From positions 134,854 to 198,853 of the forward strand of contig JAHELC010000001.1 of assembly GCA_024644405.1 (NCBI GenBank): a stretch of DNA of 64,000 nt, in the 5' to 3' direction. A program made the position numbers and the translations under genes. The notes under the pieces were generated by a model. That model had not been told where the DNA came from. It saw only the letters and a program-made list of their open reading frames with translations, and searched no databases. Positions 49,868 to 62,192 of the stretch are shown here, piece by piece (within the stretch, counting starts at the first letter, position 1; each line of letters starts with the position of its first letter). The stretch comes from Nitrospinaceae bacterium (GTDB lineage Bacteria; Nitrospinota; Nitrospinia; Nitrospinales; Nitrospinaceae).

Positions 49868-51881
49868 TGACCGGCTGTATTTCTTTTCCTTTATCCTTTT
49901 TGCCATTGGAGGAATGTTTTCCATTTCCCCCGTTTTGGCCGTTTCCGCCGTTTCCATGGACTTCTTTACTCCCATTACCGGAAATCGGGACGGCCCCGAG
50001 AACGGTATTATTATAGAACTCCTGAACCGTGTTGAAAAGACCTTCCGCGTCCAATTGCAAATCTTTCCGGACCCGTGCCGGAGCTCCATGTTCAATGACT
50101 TTATCGGCCGCGCCGATGCATTTCACCGGAACACTGTTTCCCGGAAGAAGCGCGTTGATTTCTTCCAGGACCGCAGAACCGAACCCGCCCTGCAGGGAAT
50201 GCTCTTCCAGCGTCACCAGACATTTCGCCGACCGGGCATAGTGGCAGATCAGATCGGTGTCCAAAGGCTTCACAAACCGGGCATTGATCACAGCCACACT
50301 GAATCCCTCCCCTTCGAGAGACTGGGCAAGTTTTTGAGCCGCCGGCACCATATGACCGTAGGCGATGAGGGCGATATCTGTTCCGTCCTGGATCACCTCG
50401 CCTTTACCGATTTCCAGTTCTTTCATATCCGGGTCAAGAGGCACGCCCAGGCCGGCACCCCGCGGATAACGCACGGCGGCGGGACCGGGATGATAGACGG
50501 CGGTTTTCAGCATATGGCGCAGTTCATTTTCATCTTTGGGCGCCATGATGACCATGTTGGGCAGTGTCCGTAAATAGGCAATATCGTATAAACCCTGATG
50601 GGTCGCCCCGTCCTCGCCCACGATGCCGGCCCTATCCATGGCAAACGTCACCGGGATATTCATGAGACAGATGTCATGCACCACCTGGTCGTAGGCCCGT
50701 TGCAGAAACGTGGAATAAATGGCGATGACCGGACGCAGGCCCTCCAGCGCCAATCCGCCGGCAAAATCGACGGCATGCTGCTCAGCCATGCCGACGTCGA
50801 AAGTGCGTTCCGGAAACGCCTGCCCGAATTTACTGATCCCCGTCCCCGAGGGCATGGCGGCCGTAATCCCGATAATCTTTTCATCCTGCTTCGCCAAATC
50901 GATCAGAGCGTCAGCAAACACGGCGGTATACGCCGGATTGGATTTCTTTTTCAGGAACGTTCCGGTTTCGATGTCGAAGGGAGACGCACCATGCCAGATT
51001 TCGGCTTTTTCTTCAGCGACCGGGTAGCCCTTGCCTTTACGCGTGATCACATGAACCAGCGTCGGGCCCTTCTCGCCTTTGAGAGCTTCCAGGTTTTCAA
51101 TCAGCGTGTCGGGATTGTGACCGTCCAACGGACCCACGTAACGGAAACCCAAATCCTCGAACAACCTTCCGGGAATGAACACGCCTTTGATGGCGTCGTC
51201 GATTTTGTGGGCGAAATTCGATATATCCTTTCCCACTCCGGGAATCGATTGCAGCATCTCGTCGATTTGCCCCTTGATCTTCCGCATGACCTGGCCGGTC
51301 ATGATCTGGCTCAGGTGGGCCGACATGCCGCCGACATTGTTGGAAATCGACATCTCGTTATCGTTCAGGATAACGATCATATTGCTTTTAAGATGGCCGG
51401 TGTGGTTCAAACCTTCAAAAGCCATGCCAGCGGTCAACGACCCGTCGCCGATCACCGCAACCACTTCGTTGTTTTCTTTTTTCAGGTCGCGGGCCTTGGC
51501 GAAAGCGATGGCGGCCGAGATGGAGGTTCCCCCGTGACCGCAGTTCCAATGATCGTGTTCGTTTTCTTCGCGTTTGGTGAACCCGCTCAACCCTTCGTAT
51601 TGCCGGAGGGTATGAAACTGTTCCCGGCGACCGGTCAACAGTTTATGGACATAGCTCTGATGGCCCACATCCCATACAAACTTATCGCGCGGACTGTCAA
51701 ACACGTAATGCATCGCCAGCGTCAACTCCACAATTCCCAGATTGGACCCCAAATGTCCGCCGGTTTTGGATATTGTTGATAAAAGGGTTTCTCGAATCTC
51801 TGTCGCCAATGCGGGGAGGTCTTCCCGTTTCAGTTTTTTTAAGTCCTGAGGACTGTTGATTCCATCTAAAAGCCTGCTCAT
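49860..51881 (-). CDS. dxs: 1-deoxy-D-xylulose-5-phosphate synthase with Gly/Asn-rich C-terminal tail
   Basis: The protein has 673 residues. Motifs include GHQSYVHKLLTGR, GDGSLTAGMAFEGLN with the TPP-binding N, GMAEQHAVDFAGGLA and DRAGIVGEDGATHQG; pyruvate and glyceraldehyde-3-P are joined to DXP, the first MEP-pathway step. The last ~45 residues are a low-complexity Gly/Asn/Lys tail (GNGGNGQNGGNGKHSS) not found in typical DXS. It lies 12 bases after ispA. Confidence 0.96.
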   Translation of the reverse strand: MSRLLDGINSPQDLKKLKREDLPALATEIRETLLSTISKTGGHLGSNLGIVELTLAMHYVFDSPRDKFVWDVGHQSYVHKLLTGRREQFHTLRQYEGLSGFTKREENEHDHWNCGHGGTSISAAIAFAKARDLKKENNEVVAVIGDGSLTAGMAFEGLNHTGHLKSNMIVILNDNEMSISNNVGGMSAHLSQIMTGQVMRKIKGQIDEMLQSIPGVGKDISNFAHKIDDAIKGVFIPGRLFEDLGFRYVGPLDGHNPDTLIENLEALKGEKGPTLVHVITRKGKGYPVAEEKAEIWHGASPFDIETGTFLKKKSNPAYTAVFADALIDLAKQDEKIIGITAAMPSGTGISKFGQAFPERTFDVGMAEQHAVDFAGGLALEGLRPVIAIYSTFLQRAYDQVVHDICLMNIPVTFAMDRAGIVGEDGATHQGLYDIAYLRTLPNMVIMAPKDENELRHMLKTAVYHPGPAAVRYPRGAGLGVPLDPDMKELEIGKGEVIQDGTDIALIAYGHMVPAAQKLAQSLEGEGFSVAVINARFVKPLDTDLICHYARSAKCLVTLEEHSLQGGFGSAVLEEINALLPGNSVPVKCIGAADKVIEHGAPARVRKDLQLDAEGLFNTVQEFYNNTVLGAVPISGNGSKEVHGNGGNGQNGGNGKHSSNGKKDKGKEIQPVNG

Positions 51882-51893
51882 AATAATTCCATA

Positions 51894-52814
51894 TCAAAAG
51901 GTGCGTTGGACGAAAAAACGGGCTATCTCACGCAGGGGATCGGCTCGTTCGTCAAAAACTTCCAGGCATTCCAAGGCCTCGTCTACCAGAGATTCAGCTT
52001 TCTTTTTGGAATCCTCCAAACCGAACAGGGCCGGGTAAGTGGCCTTGTCCTTGTCAATATCGCTACCGATATCTTTTCCCAGTTCTTTTTTGTCGCCAAC
52101 GATATCGAGGATATCGTCAATAATCTGAAAAGCCAGACCGATATGAGCGCCATAACGGGACAGAGCCCCCAGCTGGGCATGGGAAGCCCCACTCAGGATC
52201 GCGCCGGCACGAACACAGGCCTTGAAAAAGAAACCTGTTTTATAAATATGAATGTATTCCAAAGTCGCAGCATCGATTTTTTTCCCCTCCGATTCCAAAT
52301 CCACCACCTGGCCACCGATCACCCCGGTAGAACCCATCGCCTTGGCAATCTCCTGCGAAGCACGAAGGATGTTTTTGTGGGAGTTGGCCTCCATCAGAAA
52401 AGGGTTGGTCATCGACACAAAGGCCTGCGTCAGTAATGCATCACCGGCCAGAATCGCAATCGCCTCCCCAAAAACTTTATGGTTGGTCGGCTTGCCCCTC
52501 CTCAGGCTATCATTGTCAAGAGCCGGAAGGTCGTCATGAATCAACGTGTACGTATGAAGAAACTCAACCGCTACCGCAAAAGGCAGGACGTTGTTTCGGC
52601 TTCCGCCTACGGCCTCCGCTGAGGCGATCAAAAGGCTGGGCCGCAACCTCTTTCCCCCAGCAAACAAACTGTAGTGCATGGATTCATGAATACTCTTGGG
52701 GTATCCATCCTTTTCCGGCAAAAACTGGGGTATCGCTTTATCGATATACTCTTTACATTCTTCCAAGTATTTCTTGGCGAGCACTCTTTCTGCGGATTGG
52801 GTCACCGGAACCAT
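51894..52814 (-). CDS. ispA: Short-chain polyprenyl diphosphate synthase (IspA-type)
   Basis: The protein has 306 residues with the first Asp-rich motif at D94 (HDDLPALDND, i.e. DDxxxxD as in bacterial FPP/GGPP synthases), GGKRLRP, and the second DDILD. It chains IPP onto DMAPP to give FPP or GGPP. The next gene is dxs. xseB, often upstream in this cluster, is absent. Confidence 0.93.
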   Translation of the reverse strand: MVPVTQSAERVLAKKYLEECKEYIDKAIPQFLPEKDGYPKSIHESMHYSLFAGGKRLRPSLLIASAEAVGGSRNNVLPFAVAVEFLHTYTLIHDDLPALDNDSLRRGKPTNHKVFGEAIAILAGDALLTQAFVSMTNPFLMEANSHKNILRASQEIAKAMGSTGVIGGQVVDLESEGKKIDAATLEYIHIYKTGFFFKACVRAGAILSGASHAQLGALSRYGAHIGLAFQIIDDILDIVGDKKELGKDIGSDIDKDKATYPALFGLEDSKKKAESLVDEALECLEVFDERADPLREIARFFVQRTF

Positions 52815-53338
52815 TTAAAAACCCCTAAGGTATCGTAATATAAAATGTTATCACACATCCTAACGCAGTCAACCTTTATTCAAAATACCGGCACACAGCT
52901 GCCTCTCCATTGTGTTAACCTCGCGAATATCCTCAACATTTGGGTCGAAATTTTACGTCAATCCTTACATTTTTTATGGTGGGGACGCGGGGCGCTCTCC
53001 TCTCCGGTCGCTCTTGGGTGAAAAACAGGCATGGCGGCACAGGCCATTCTCTATTTCAACACCCTGAAGCACCCCAAAAGAGGGGGTGAGGGAATTCACT
53101 CTATTCGGACACAAACTGTGAGCTTCATCAGTTATGATCCATTTCCTCAATAAATCAGTTTCTTTGCTTTAACGAAACACTTAAAATAGTGGATCTGTTT
53201 GTCATATTGACAACAGAGTGAATTGACAACGAAGTAAAAACCCTTTTTTATAGATTGAAGAATCCCATATCATCTGGAAACTGACGACAACTCCATGTTA
53301 CACCCCAATCCGTCTGACCCGATCCTAAGGAGTACTGT
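52815..53338. other. Intergenic region between ispA and nhaD
   Basis: No gene, tRNA or clear repeat was seen in about 520 bases. A G/C-rich patch at about 52980-53100 includes CACCCC-AAAAGA-GGGGGTG hairpin-like sequence; the right part is A/T-rich and probably contains the nhaD promoter. Confidence 0.35.
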
Positions 53339-54688
53339 ATGGAAACGATGACCACCACATGGGTGGGGTATCTTTCTTTGATGATATTTGTTCTGGGCTA
53401 TTCCCTGGTCGTCGTCGAAGAAAAAATTCACATGAGAAAATCCAAACCCGTGATCTTCGCGGGGTGCCTCATGTGGTTTTTCATCGGCCTTTATGAATCC
53501 CTGAACGGTCATGGCGACGGTCAGGCTCACGATTACGTGAAGCATCTCATCGCGGAGATCGGCGAGTTGTTTTTCTTTCTGCTGGCGGCCATGACTTATA
53601 TCGATACCCTGGCGGAACGGAATGTGTTCAATTCCCTCCGTTCCTGGCTCCTGAGAAAGGGTTTGGGGTTCCGCTCCCTGTTCTGGGCAACCGGGCTCAT
53701 TACCTTTTTCCTGTCGCCCCTGGCGGACAACTTAACCAGCGCGCTGCTCATGTCTACGGTAGCGCTGGCGGTTAGCGGCGGTAATTCAAAGTTTATCGTT
53801 CTTTCTTTCATCAACATCGTCGTTGCCGCCAATGCGGGAGGCGCCTGGAGTCCGTTTGGGGACATCACCACATTGATGGTCTGGACCTCCGGCAAGGTCG
53901 AAACCCTGCAGTTCGCTTACCTTATGATTCCGTCACTGATCAACTGGCTTGTGCCGGCGGCCTGTATGTTTCTCTTTGTCCCCAATGAAATTCCCGAAAG
54001 CCCATCAGATGAAATTCATCTCAAGCCCGGCGCCAAAGTAATTGTCGTGATGGGGATCTGCACCATCGCCACTGCCGTCAGCTTTCACCAGTTTTTTCAT
54101 CTACCCCCGTTTCTGGGCATGATGCTCGGCCTGTCCGCACTCATGCTTTTCGGTTATTACCTCAAACGCTGGGGGGACAAACCCTTGAGGAAGGAGTTGG
54201 GTATCCCCGAAAACCGTAAGGTGGAACACCGCCATTTTGACATCTTCGACAAAATAGCGGCTGTGGAATTCGACACGCTCCTGTTCTTCTTCGGTGTACT
54301 TACTGCCGTGGGCGCCCTGCAATATATCGGCTACCTTGCCCTGGTCAGTAAAAATCTGTATCAAGCCATCGGGCCGACATGGTCCAATATCATCGTGGGC
54401 GTTCTTTCCGCGATTGTGGACAACATTCCCGTCATGTTCGCGGTGTTGAAAATGGATCCCGCGATGGGCGTCGACCAATGGCTGTTGATTACGTTGACTG
54501 CGGGAGTGGGCGGCAGTCTGCTCTCCGTCGGCTCCGCAGCGGGAGTCGCCGTCATGGGCGTTGACCGGCAGAATTACACCTTTCTCTCCCACATGAAATG
54601 GTCGTGGGCCATTGGCCTGGGATATGCGGCGAGCATCCTGACCTGGTACTGGGTCACGGAAAGCCTTCGTGTAATTCCGACCCCCTGA
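53339..54688 (+). CDS. nhaD: NhaD-type Na+/H+ antiporter
   Basis: The protein has 449 residues with about eleven membrane segments. FLSPLADNLTSALLM and NAGGAWSPFGDITTLM are NhaD signatures, as are SAIVDNIPVMFA and SVGSAAGVAVMG near the C-terminus. Family members expel Na+ (and Li+) at alkaline pH, fitting a marine or saline habitat. CTAAGGAG precedes the ATG. The next gene converges. Confidence 0.93.
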   Translation: METMTTTWVGYLSLMIFVLGYSLVVVEEKIHMRKSKPVIFAGCLMWFFIGLYESLNGHGDGQAHDYVKHLIAEIGELFFFLLAAMTYIDTLAERNVFNSLRSWLLRKGLGFRSLFWATGLITFFLSPLADNLTSALLMSTVALAVSGGNSKFIVLSFINIVVAANAGGAWSPFGDITTLMVWTSGKVETLQFAYLMIPSLINWLVPAACMFLFVPNEIPESPSDEIHLKPGAKVIVVMGICTIATAVSFHQFFHLPPFLGMMLGLSALMLFGYYLKRWGDKPLRKELGIPENRKVEHRHFDIFDKIAAVEFDTLLFFFGVLTAVGALQYIGYLALVSKNLYQAIGPTWSNIIVGVLSAIVDNIPVMFAVLKMDPAMGVDQWLLITLTAGVGGSLLSVGSAAGVAVMGVDRQNYTFLSHMKWSWAIGLGYAASILTWYWVTESLRVIPTP

Positions 54689-54690
54689 TC

Positions 54691-55446
54691 TCAAGCTCTT
54701 GCCAGGGTAAACACCTGAACGGAACCCGCCCTGGCTTTTTTTAAAACCCGGGCCACTTCGTTCACCGTCGAACCGGTGGTGAACACATCATCGACCAGCA
54801 GGATCTTTTTATCGCACACGGTCTTCGGACTCACCACTTCAAATGCGCCGCGGACATTTTGAAAACGTTCCGTCCGGTTTTTTCGGGCCTGGGGAAAGGT
54901 TTCCCGGATGCGCGCCAAGGGTCGAACCAAAAGAGGCAAATCCAGGATTTCCGCTGTTTTATGCGCCAGAACAAACGACTGATCGAATCCACGCTCTTTC
55001 AGCTTCTTAACATGGAGTGGCACCGAAGTCACCGAATAGCCCTGATACTCTTCGCGGCAAGTTGCAAAATAATCGCGGAGTAAAGGTTCGAGCTCGTCGA
55101 TCGCTCCCGGTTGGCTGCGGTATTTGTAAAAATGGATCAATTCCTTTAAAACCGAGTCGTACAATCCAAGAGACCGCGCCCGGTCAAATCGAAATCCGCA
55201 CTTTCGGCACCAACCGCACTCGAACCCTTCCGCCGGATAATCGTAGTCGATATCAGCAGGAATCCCGCAGGTATTGCATAATGGATCGCCGATCACAAAG
55301 ATATCGTCGCGGCATAACCTGCACAGATAATCCCCGCCGTTTTTTCGACTGAGTCCGCAACTTACACAACTGCGCGGAAACACAACGTTCACTATCGCCT
55401 CGAGCATCTTCACCGCGCGAGGACTTTGGAGGAATGGGTTTATCAT
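54691..55446 (-). CDS. comF: ComF-family phosphoribosyltransferase
   Basis: The protein has 251 residues from the ATG at 55446. The N-terminal zinc-finger cysteines (CVSCG, CRLC, CNTCG, CGWCRKCG) are followed by a PRTase-type domain with VPLHVKKLKERGFDQ and the PRPP loop LLVDDVFTTGST. It is linked to DNA uptake in competent bacteria; in others its role is unknown. The start is uncertain; the frame extends 35 codons upstream. Confidence 0.9.
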   Translation of the reverse strand: MINPFLQSPRAVKMLEAIVNVVFPRSCVSCGLSRKNGGDYLCRLCRDDIFVIGDPLCNTCGIPADIDYDYPAEGFECGWCRKCGFRFDRARSLGLYDSVLKELIHFYKYRSQPGAIDELEPLLRDYFATCREEYQGYSVTSVPLHVKKLKERGFDQSFVLAHKTAEILDLPLLVRPLARIRETFPQARKNRTERFQNVRGAFEVVSPKTVCDKKILLVDDVFTTGSTVNEVARVLKKARAGSVQVFTLARA

Positions 55447-55555
55447 GTCAATCGCCAGGACTTTGTGATAAAGTTTTTTGCTTCGGCAGGATGCCGAATT
55501 ATAGCACGAAAGCCGGACCCCGACCCGTACCAATAAATCCTTTAGTTTCAATAAG

Positions 55556-56746
55556 ATGAATAAGAAAATCCTTCAACTGACCGAGCGTCATGTCGCTGCC
55601 ACTTATGGCCGATATCCCATCGCTCTCGTCAAGGGTAAGGGCATGCATGTCTGGGACGCTTCGGGAAACAGGTACCTCGATTTTGTCGCCGGCGTGGCGG
55701 TGGTCAGCCTTGGACATTGCCACCCAAAAATCGTACAAGCGATCCGCAAACAGGCCGGACAATTGATTCACGTTTCCAACTGGTTTCATATTGAACCGCA
55801 GGCGCGGCTCGCGGCGGAAATCACCCGCTTGAGTTTCGGCAACAAGGTATTTTTCTGCAACAGCGGAACCGAGGCCAACGAAGGCGCCATCAAACTGGCA
55901 CGGCGGTTTTATGCCGACCGCGGACAAAGGAACAAATCCGAAATCATCACCACCTACAACGCGTTCCATGGGCGAACCCTGGGCGCAATGAGCGCGACCC
56001 CGCAGGATAAAATTCAAAAAGGGTTCGGTCCGCTGGTGCCGGGATTCAAATACGTCCCGTTCGATGATCTGGCGGCGATGAAGAAAGCCTTAACAGCCAA
56101 AACCTGTGCCGTGATGGTCGAACCCATCCAGGGCGAAAGCGGCGTCAACATTCCGTCCAAAACTTATCTCAAGGAACTGAGGAAATTGTGCACCGAACGG
56201 GATATTTTATTGATCCTGGACGAAATACAAACCGGTTTCGGACGCACCGGTCACCTGTTCGCCTACCAGGCGTTCGGCGCCAAGCCGGACATCATGACCC
56301 TCGCCAAGGGTCTCGGCGCCGGGGTACCCATCGGCGCCCTGGTGATGAAGAACACGGTGGCACAATCGCTCGGACCGGGAACCCACGGCAGCACCTTCGG
56401 CGGCAATCCACTGGTGTGCGCCGCCGCACTGGCCGCGGTGGCTATCGTGAGTCAAAAGGATTTTCTTAAAAATGTGCGAGAGACCGGAAAGTATTTTTTT
56501 TCGCGGTTGAAAGAGCTGTCACGAAAATTCCCCATCATCAGAGAAGTCCGCGGCATGGGATTGATGCTGGCCATCGACATCGACGGCTCTTCCGCAGCTG
56601 TGGCGAAGGATTGTATGGAGCAGGGAATTCTGGTAAACAGTATTCAACCGGGAACCCTGCGGTTCATTCCACCTCTAATCGTGTCGCAAAAAAATATCGA
56701 TGCACTGATCCGGGTCCTGACCCTGAGTCTGTCCAAAGTCACGTAA
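55556..56746 (+). CDS. argD: Acetylornithine aminotransferase
   Basis: The protein has 396 residues, class III PLP aminotransferase. NSGTEANEGAIKLAR, FHGRTLG, LDEIQTGFGRTG with D222 and the PLP lysine K251 (TLAKGLG) are clear. It makes N-acetylornithine in arginine synthesis and may also act on succinyldiaminopimelate. No other arg gene is next to it. The next gene starts about 30 bases later. Confidence 0.94.
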   Translation: MNKKILQLTERHVAATYGRYPIALVKGKGMHVWDASGNRYLDFVAGVAVVSLGHCHPKIVQAIRKQAGQLIHVSNWFHIEPQARLAAEITRLSFGNKVFFCNSGTEANEGAIKLARRFYADRGQRNKSEIITTYNAFHGRTLGAMSATPQDKIQKGFGPLVPGFKYVPFDDLAAMKKALTAKTCAVMVEPIQGESGVNIPSKTYLKELRKLCTERDILLILDEIQTGFGRTGHLFAYQAFGAKPDIMTLAKGLGAGVPIGALVMKNTVAQSLGPGTHGSTFGGNPLVCAAALAAVAIVSQKDFLKNVRETGKYFFSRLKELSRKFPIIREVRGMGLMLAIDIDGSSAAVAKDCMEQGILVNSIQPGTLRFIPPLIVSQKNIDALIRVLTLSLSKVT

Positions 56747-56779
56747 CGTAAGTTACCTATTCAACCGAAGGTGATGCCC

Positions 56780-59646
<2,867 letters not shown>

Positions 59647-59952
59647 TCCAAATCGGTTGTACCTCAGTTTGAAATCAAATGTCTCTGAACGGCAAAAAGC
59701 GGACATTCAACTACCAACGAAGTTTGAGAACTATTGTCTCACCTCCTACCATTCCGACATTATTTATTCAACATCCGGTAATTCGCATAAAAAGCTGCCT
59801 GCCCACTCCGGTCCACCCATGGACGACATGATCATAATAATGAGTTATACTTTTTCTCTAAACGAGATCATTGTCTCGCACGAGTGGCCTGAATATACTT
59901 CGCTCCTAATGACACAAACTTTAACCATGGATAAGGGCTAGGAAAGAGGCCT
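59647..59952. other. A/T-rich intergenic region before the Kef-type gene
   Basis: No convincing gene. An open frame (59597-59941) lacks a ribosome site and resembles no protein. The sequence is clearly more A/T-rich than tgt and contains the left 13-bp inverted flank (59696-59708). Confidence 0.45.
59696..59708. repeat. Left 13-bp inverted flank of the Kef cassette
   Basis: AAAGCGGACATTC is the exact reverse complement of 61698-61710, about 2 kb away on the other side of the antiporter gene. Confidence 0.55.
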
Positions 59953-61554
59953 ATGGATTTTGAATTGATTGCAATAGCGTTGGGTGATGTTGCCTGGATC
60001 TCCCTGGCTTTTTCTCTGGGCTTTTTAGCAAAACATGTTGGCTTGCCGCCATTGGTTGGTTTTCTGGCAACCGGTTTTGTACTCAATTCCCTGGGTATCG
60101 GAAGCGGGGAGATGCTGCAGAAACTTGCTGATTTGGGCATTACACTGTTATTGTTCACCATTGGTCTGAAGCTGAACCTGAAGGTGCTGATAAGGCCACA
60201 GGTCTGGTCGGTTACTGCGCTGCATATGGTAATTATTATAGCCTTTTTCGGAGCGGCTATATTTGGTCTGGCCTTGATGAGTGTGCCGCTCTTCTCTAGC
60301 CTGGATCTCAAGTTTTCACTTATGCTTGCCTTTGCATTGAGCTTCTCCAGCACCGTTTTTGTGGTCAAGTCGCTGGAGGAGAAAGGGGAAATGAAGTCCC
60401 TTCACGGACGGATCGCTATCGGCATCCTGATTATGCAAGACTTGGCTGCTGTAATATTTCTGGCAGCATCCACAGGGAAACTCCCTTCACCCTGGGCGCT
60501 GCTACTGCTTCTCTTTATCCCTTTGCGACCGCTATTACACCATCTGTTGCATAAGACTGGTCACGGTGAACTGATGATTCTGTATGGCCTGGTTTTGGCC
60601 TTGGGCGGAGCCGAACTGTTTGAACTAGGCGGGGTGAAGGGTGATTTGGGTGCTCTCATTATGGGTGTGTTGATTTCAACCCACCCAAAATCGAAAGAGA
60701 TGGCCAAAACAATGCTGGGTTTCAAGGATCTATTTCTGGTGGGCTTCTTCCTCTCCATAGGTATATCAGGCCAGCTCTCGCTGGAAGCATTAGTCATTGG
60801 GCTGCTACTGGTGCCTTTTGTCTTCGCTAAATCAGCACTCTTTTTTGCTTTGATGACCCGTTTCAAACTACGGGCACGGACTTCCCTGTTGGCGACCTTG
60901 AACCTGACCAACTACAGTGAATTTGGACTGATTGTTGCTGCGATTAGCGTAAACAATGGCTGGGTGGATGATGAATGGCTGGTCGTCATTGCCATCGCAA
61001 TCTCTTTCTCTTTTATTGTTGCGGCGTTGTTAAAAAGTAGGGGGGACAAAATTTACAACACGCACAGAAATTATTTGCTTAAGTTTCAACGCAAAGAGGG
61101 GCTTCCAGATGACATGATTTTGGATACGTTCGGTGCAACCATTGCCGTCTTTGGCATGGGTAGAGTGGGAAGCAGTGCATACGACAAGATGCGCGAACTC
61201 CATGGTAAAAATGTGGTCGGTATCGACTTTGATGCCGAATTGATCAAAAAACACCAGTCAATGGGACGTAATGTTTTGCACGGCGACCCAAGCGATGCGG
61301 ACTTCTGGGATAAAATAGAACAGGATCATAGTATCGAACTTGTCATGCTTGCATTGCCAAATCTGGAAGCCACCCTGGATGCCTTGGAACAACTGCGGGA
61401 GATATCCTTTTCCGGACGTATTGCCGCAACGGCAAGATTTCCAGATGAGGATAAAATATTGAGACAATCAGGTGCAATCAATGTGTTCAATATCTACACT
61501 GAAGCAGGTGCCGGGTTTGCTGAACATGTTGAGGATCAAAGCAAAGTCCGATGA
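59953..61554 (+). CDS. Kef-type K+/H+ antiporter with TrkA-N domain
   Basis: The protein has 533 residues: about twelve membrane helices (residues 1-360) forming a CPA2 exchanger (FTIGLKLN, SFSSTVFVVKSLEEKG, QDLAAVIF), then a RCK/TrkA-N Rossmann domain (AVFGMGRVGSS) that binds nucleotide. It likely exchanges K+ or Na+ for H+. GAAAGAGG precedes the ATG. Codon use is A/T-richer than in the neighbours, and the gene is flanked by a 13-bp inverted repeat, pointing to horizontal transfer. Confidence 0.9.
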   Translation: MDFELIAIALGDVAWISLAFSLGFLAKHVGLPPLVGFLATGFVLNSLGIGSGEMLQKLADLGITLLLFTIGLKLNLKVLIRPQVWSVTALHMVIIIAFFGAAIFGLALMSVPLFSSLDLKFSLMLAFALSFSSTVFVVKSLEEKGEMKSLHGRIAIGILIMQDLAAVIFLAASTGKLPSPWALLLLLFIPLRPLLHHLLHKTGHGELMILYGLVLALGGAELFELGGVKGDLGALIMGVLISTHPKSKEMAKTMLGFKDLFLVGFFLSIGISGQLSLEALVIGLLLVPFVFAKSALFFALMTRFKLRARTSLLATLNLTNYSEFGLIVAAISVNNGWVDDEWLVVIAIAISFSFIVAALLKSRGDKIYNTHRNYLLKFQRKEGLPDDMILDTFGATIAVFGMGRVGSSAYDKMRELHGKNVVGIDFDAELIKKHQSMGRNVLHGDPSDADFWDKIEQDHSIELVMLALPNLEATLDALEQLREISFSGRIAATARFPDEDKILRQSGAINVFNIYTEAGAGFAEHVEDQSKVR

Positions 61555-61766
61555 TGACAAGGTCGCTGGTAGTGCTTGAAGTCAGCTAAAAGTGGATCAT
61601 TTGAGGTAAAAAGCTAAGAGACACCCGCATATTGATACCGGCACAGTTGAAGTCGCAGAGCGGAAGTGGTGGAGTTGACCCAATGCTGAGGAGTAGCGAA
61701 TGTCCGCTTTGGGTCGAGTTCAGCCAATTAGATCTCTAACTGAGATACAACCTCGAATCAAGCGGT
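61555..61766. other. Intergenic region with the right inverted flank
   Basis: Non-coding; holds the right 13-bp flank and several short inverted segments. The style differs from other gaps in the window, consistent with imported DNA. Confidence 0.4.
61698..61710. repeat. Right 13-bp inverted flank of the Kef cassette
   Basis: GAATGTCCGCTTT is the exact reverse complement of 59696-59708. Confidence 0.55.
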
Positions 61767-62180
61767 TCAAATTTCGTCCCGTCCATAATCGGACCTTGTG
61801 GAGCGGTCGCCGGGGCCCGGTTCGTCAATGATACCCTTGATCTTGAATTCGCGGATAATGTAGCCGGACCGCTCAGGCAGGGTTTCCTGGAACAGGCCTT
61901 TCAACTCCATCACTTTTTCGCGGTCCAATACATCAAGCAGGAATTCGAATTGAGCTTCGGGATAATACAGGGTGAGATCGAGCCCCGCTTTCTGATACTG
62001 GTATTGGGAACCTGACCGCATGGGATTGTTACGAATCGGTTTGTATTCGACATGGCCCAGCGGCATCACCTCGGCAATGGGAGCCCACGCTTCCCCGCCC
62101 TCCTTCAAGGCCTGCTTCACGCGGGACAACAGTTCCCGGGGATCCATCAACTCGTAGGTATAACTGCGGGATCGTTTCAT
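61767..62180 (-). CDS. Hypothetical protein, 137 aa
   Basis: A soluble protein with no signal peptide. Central part is aromatic/basic (YKPIRNNPMRSGSQYQYQ) followed by a mixed alpha/beta segment (LTLYYPEAQFEFLLDVLD) and an acidic/Arg-rich tail. It lies 12 bases after a methyltransferase gene on the same strand, so may serve the same process. No family recognised. Confidence 0.68.
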   Translation of the reverse strand: MKRSRSYTYELMDPRELLSRVKQALKEGGEAWAPIAEVMPLGHVEYKPIRNNPMRSGSQYQYQKAGLDLTLYYPEAQFEFLLDVLDREKVMELKGLFQETLPERSGYIIREFKIKGIIDEPGPGDRSTRSDYGRDEI

Positions 62181-62192
62181 GGAATGATCAAT

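Noticed and set aside
48488-49870. A 460-codon open frame opposite EamA, hisH and hisB
   Set aside because: It spans three well-supported genes and has no family signature.
50598-51779. A 393-codon open frame opposite dxs
   Set aside because: Shadow of dxs; His/Asp/Gly-rich product typical of antisense frames.
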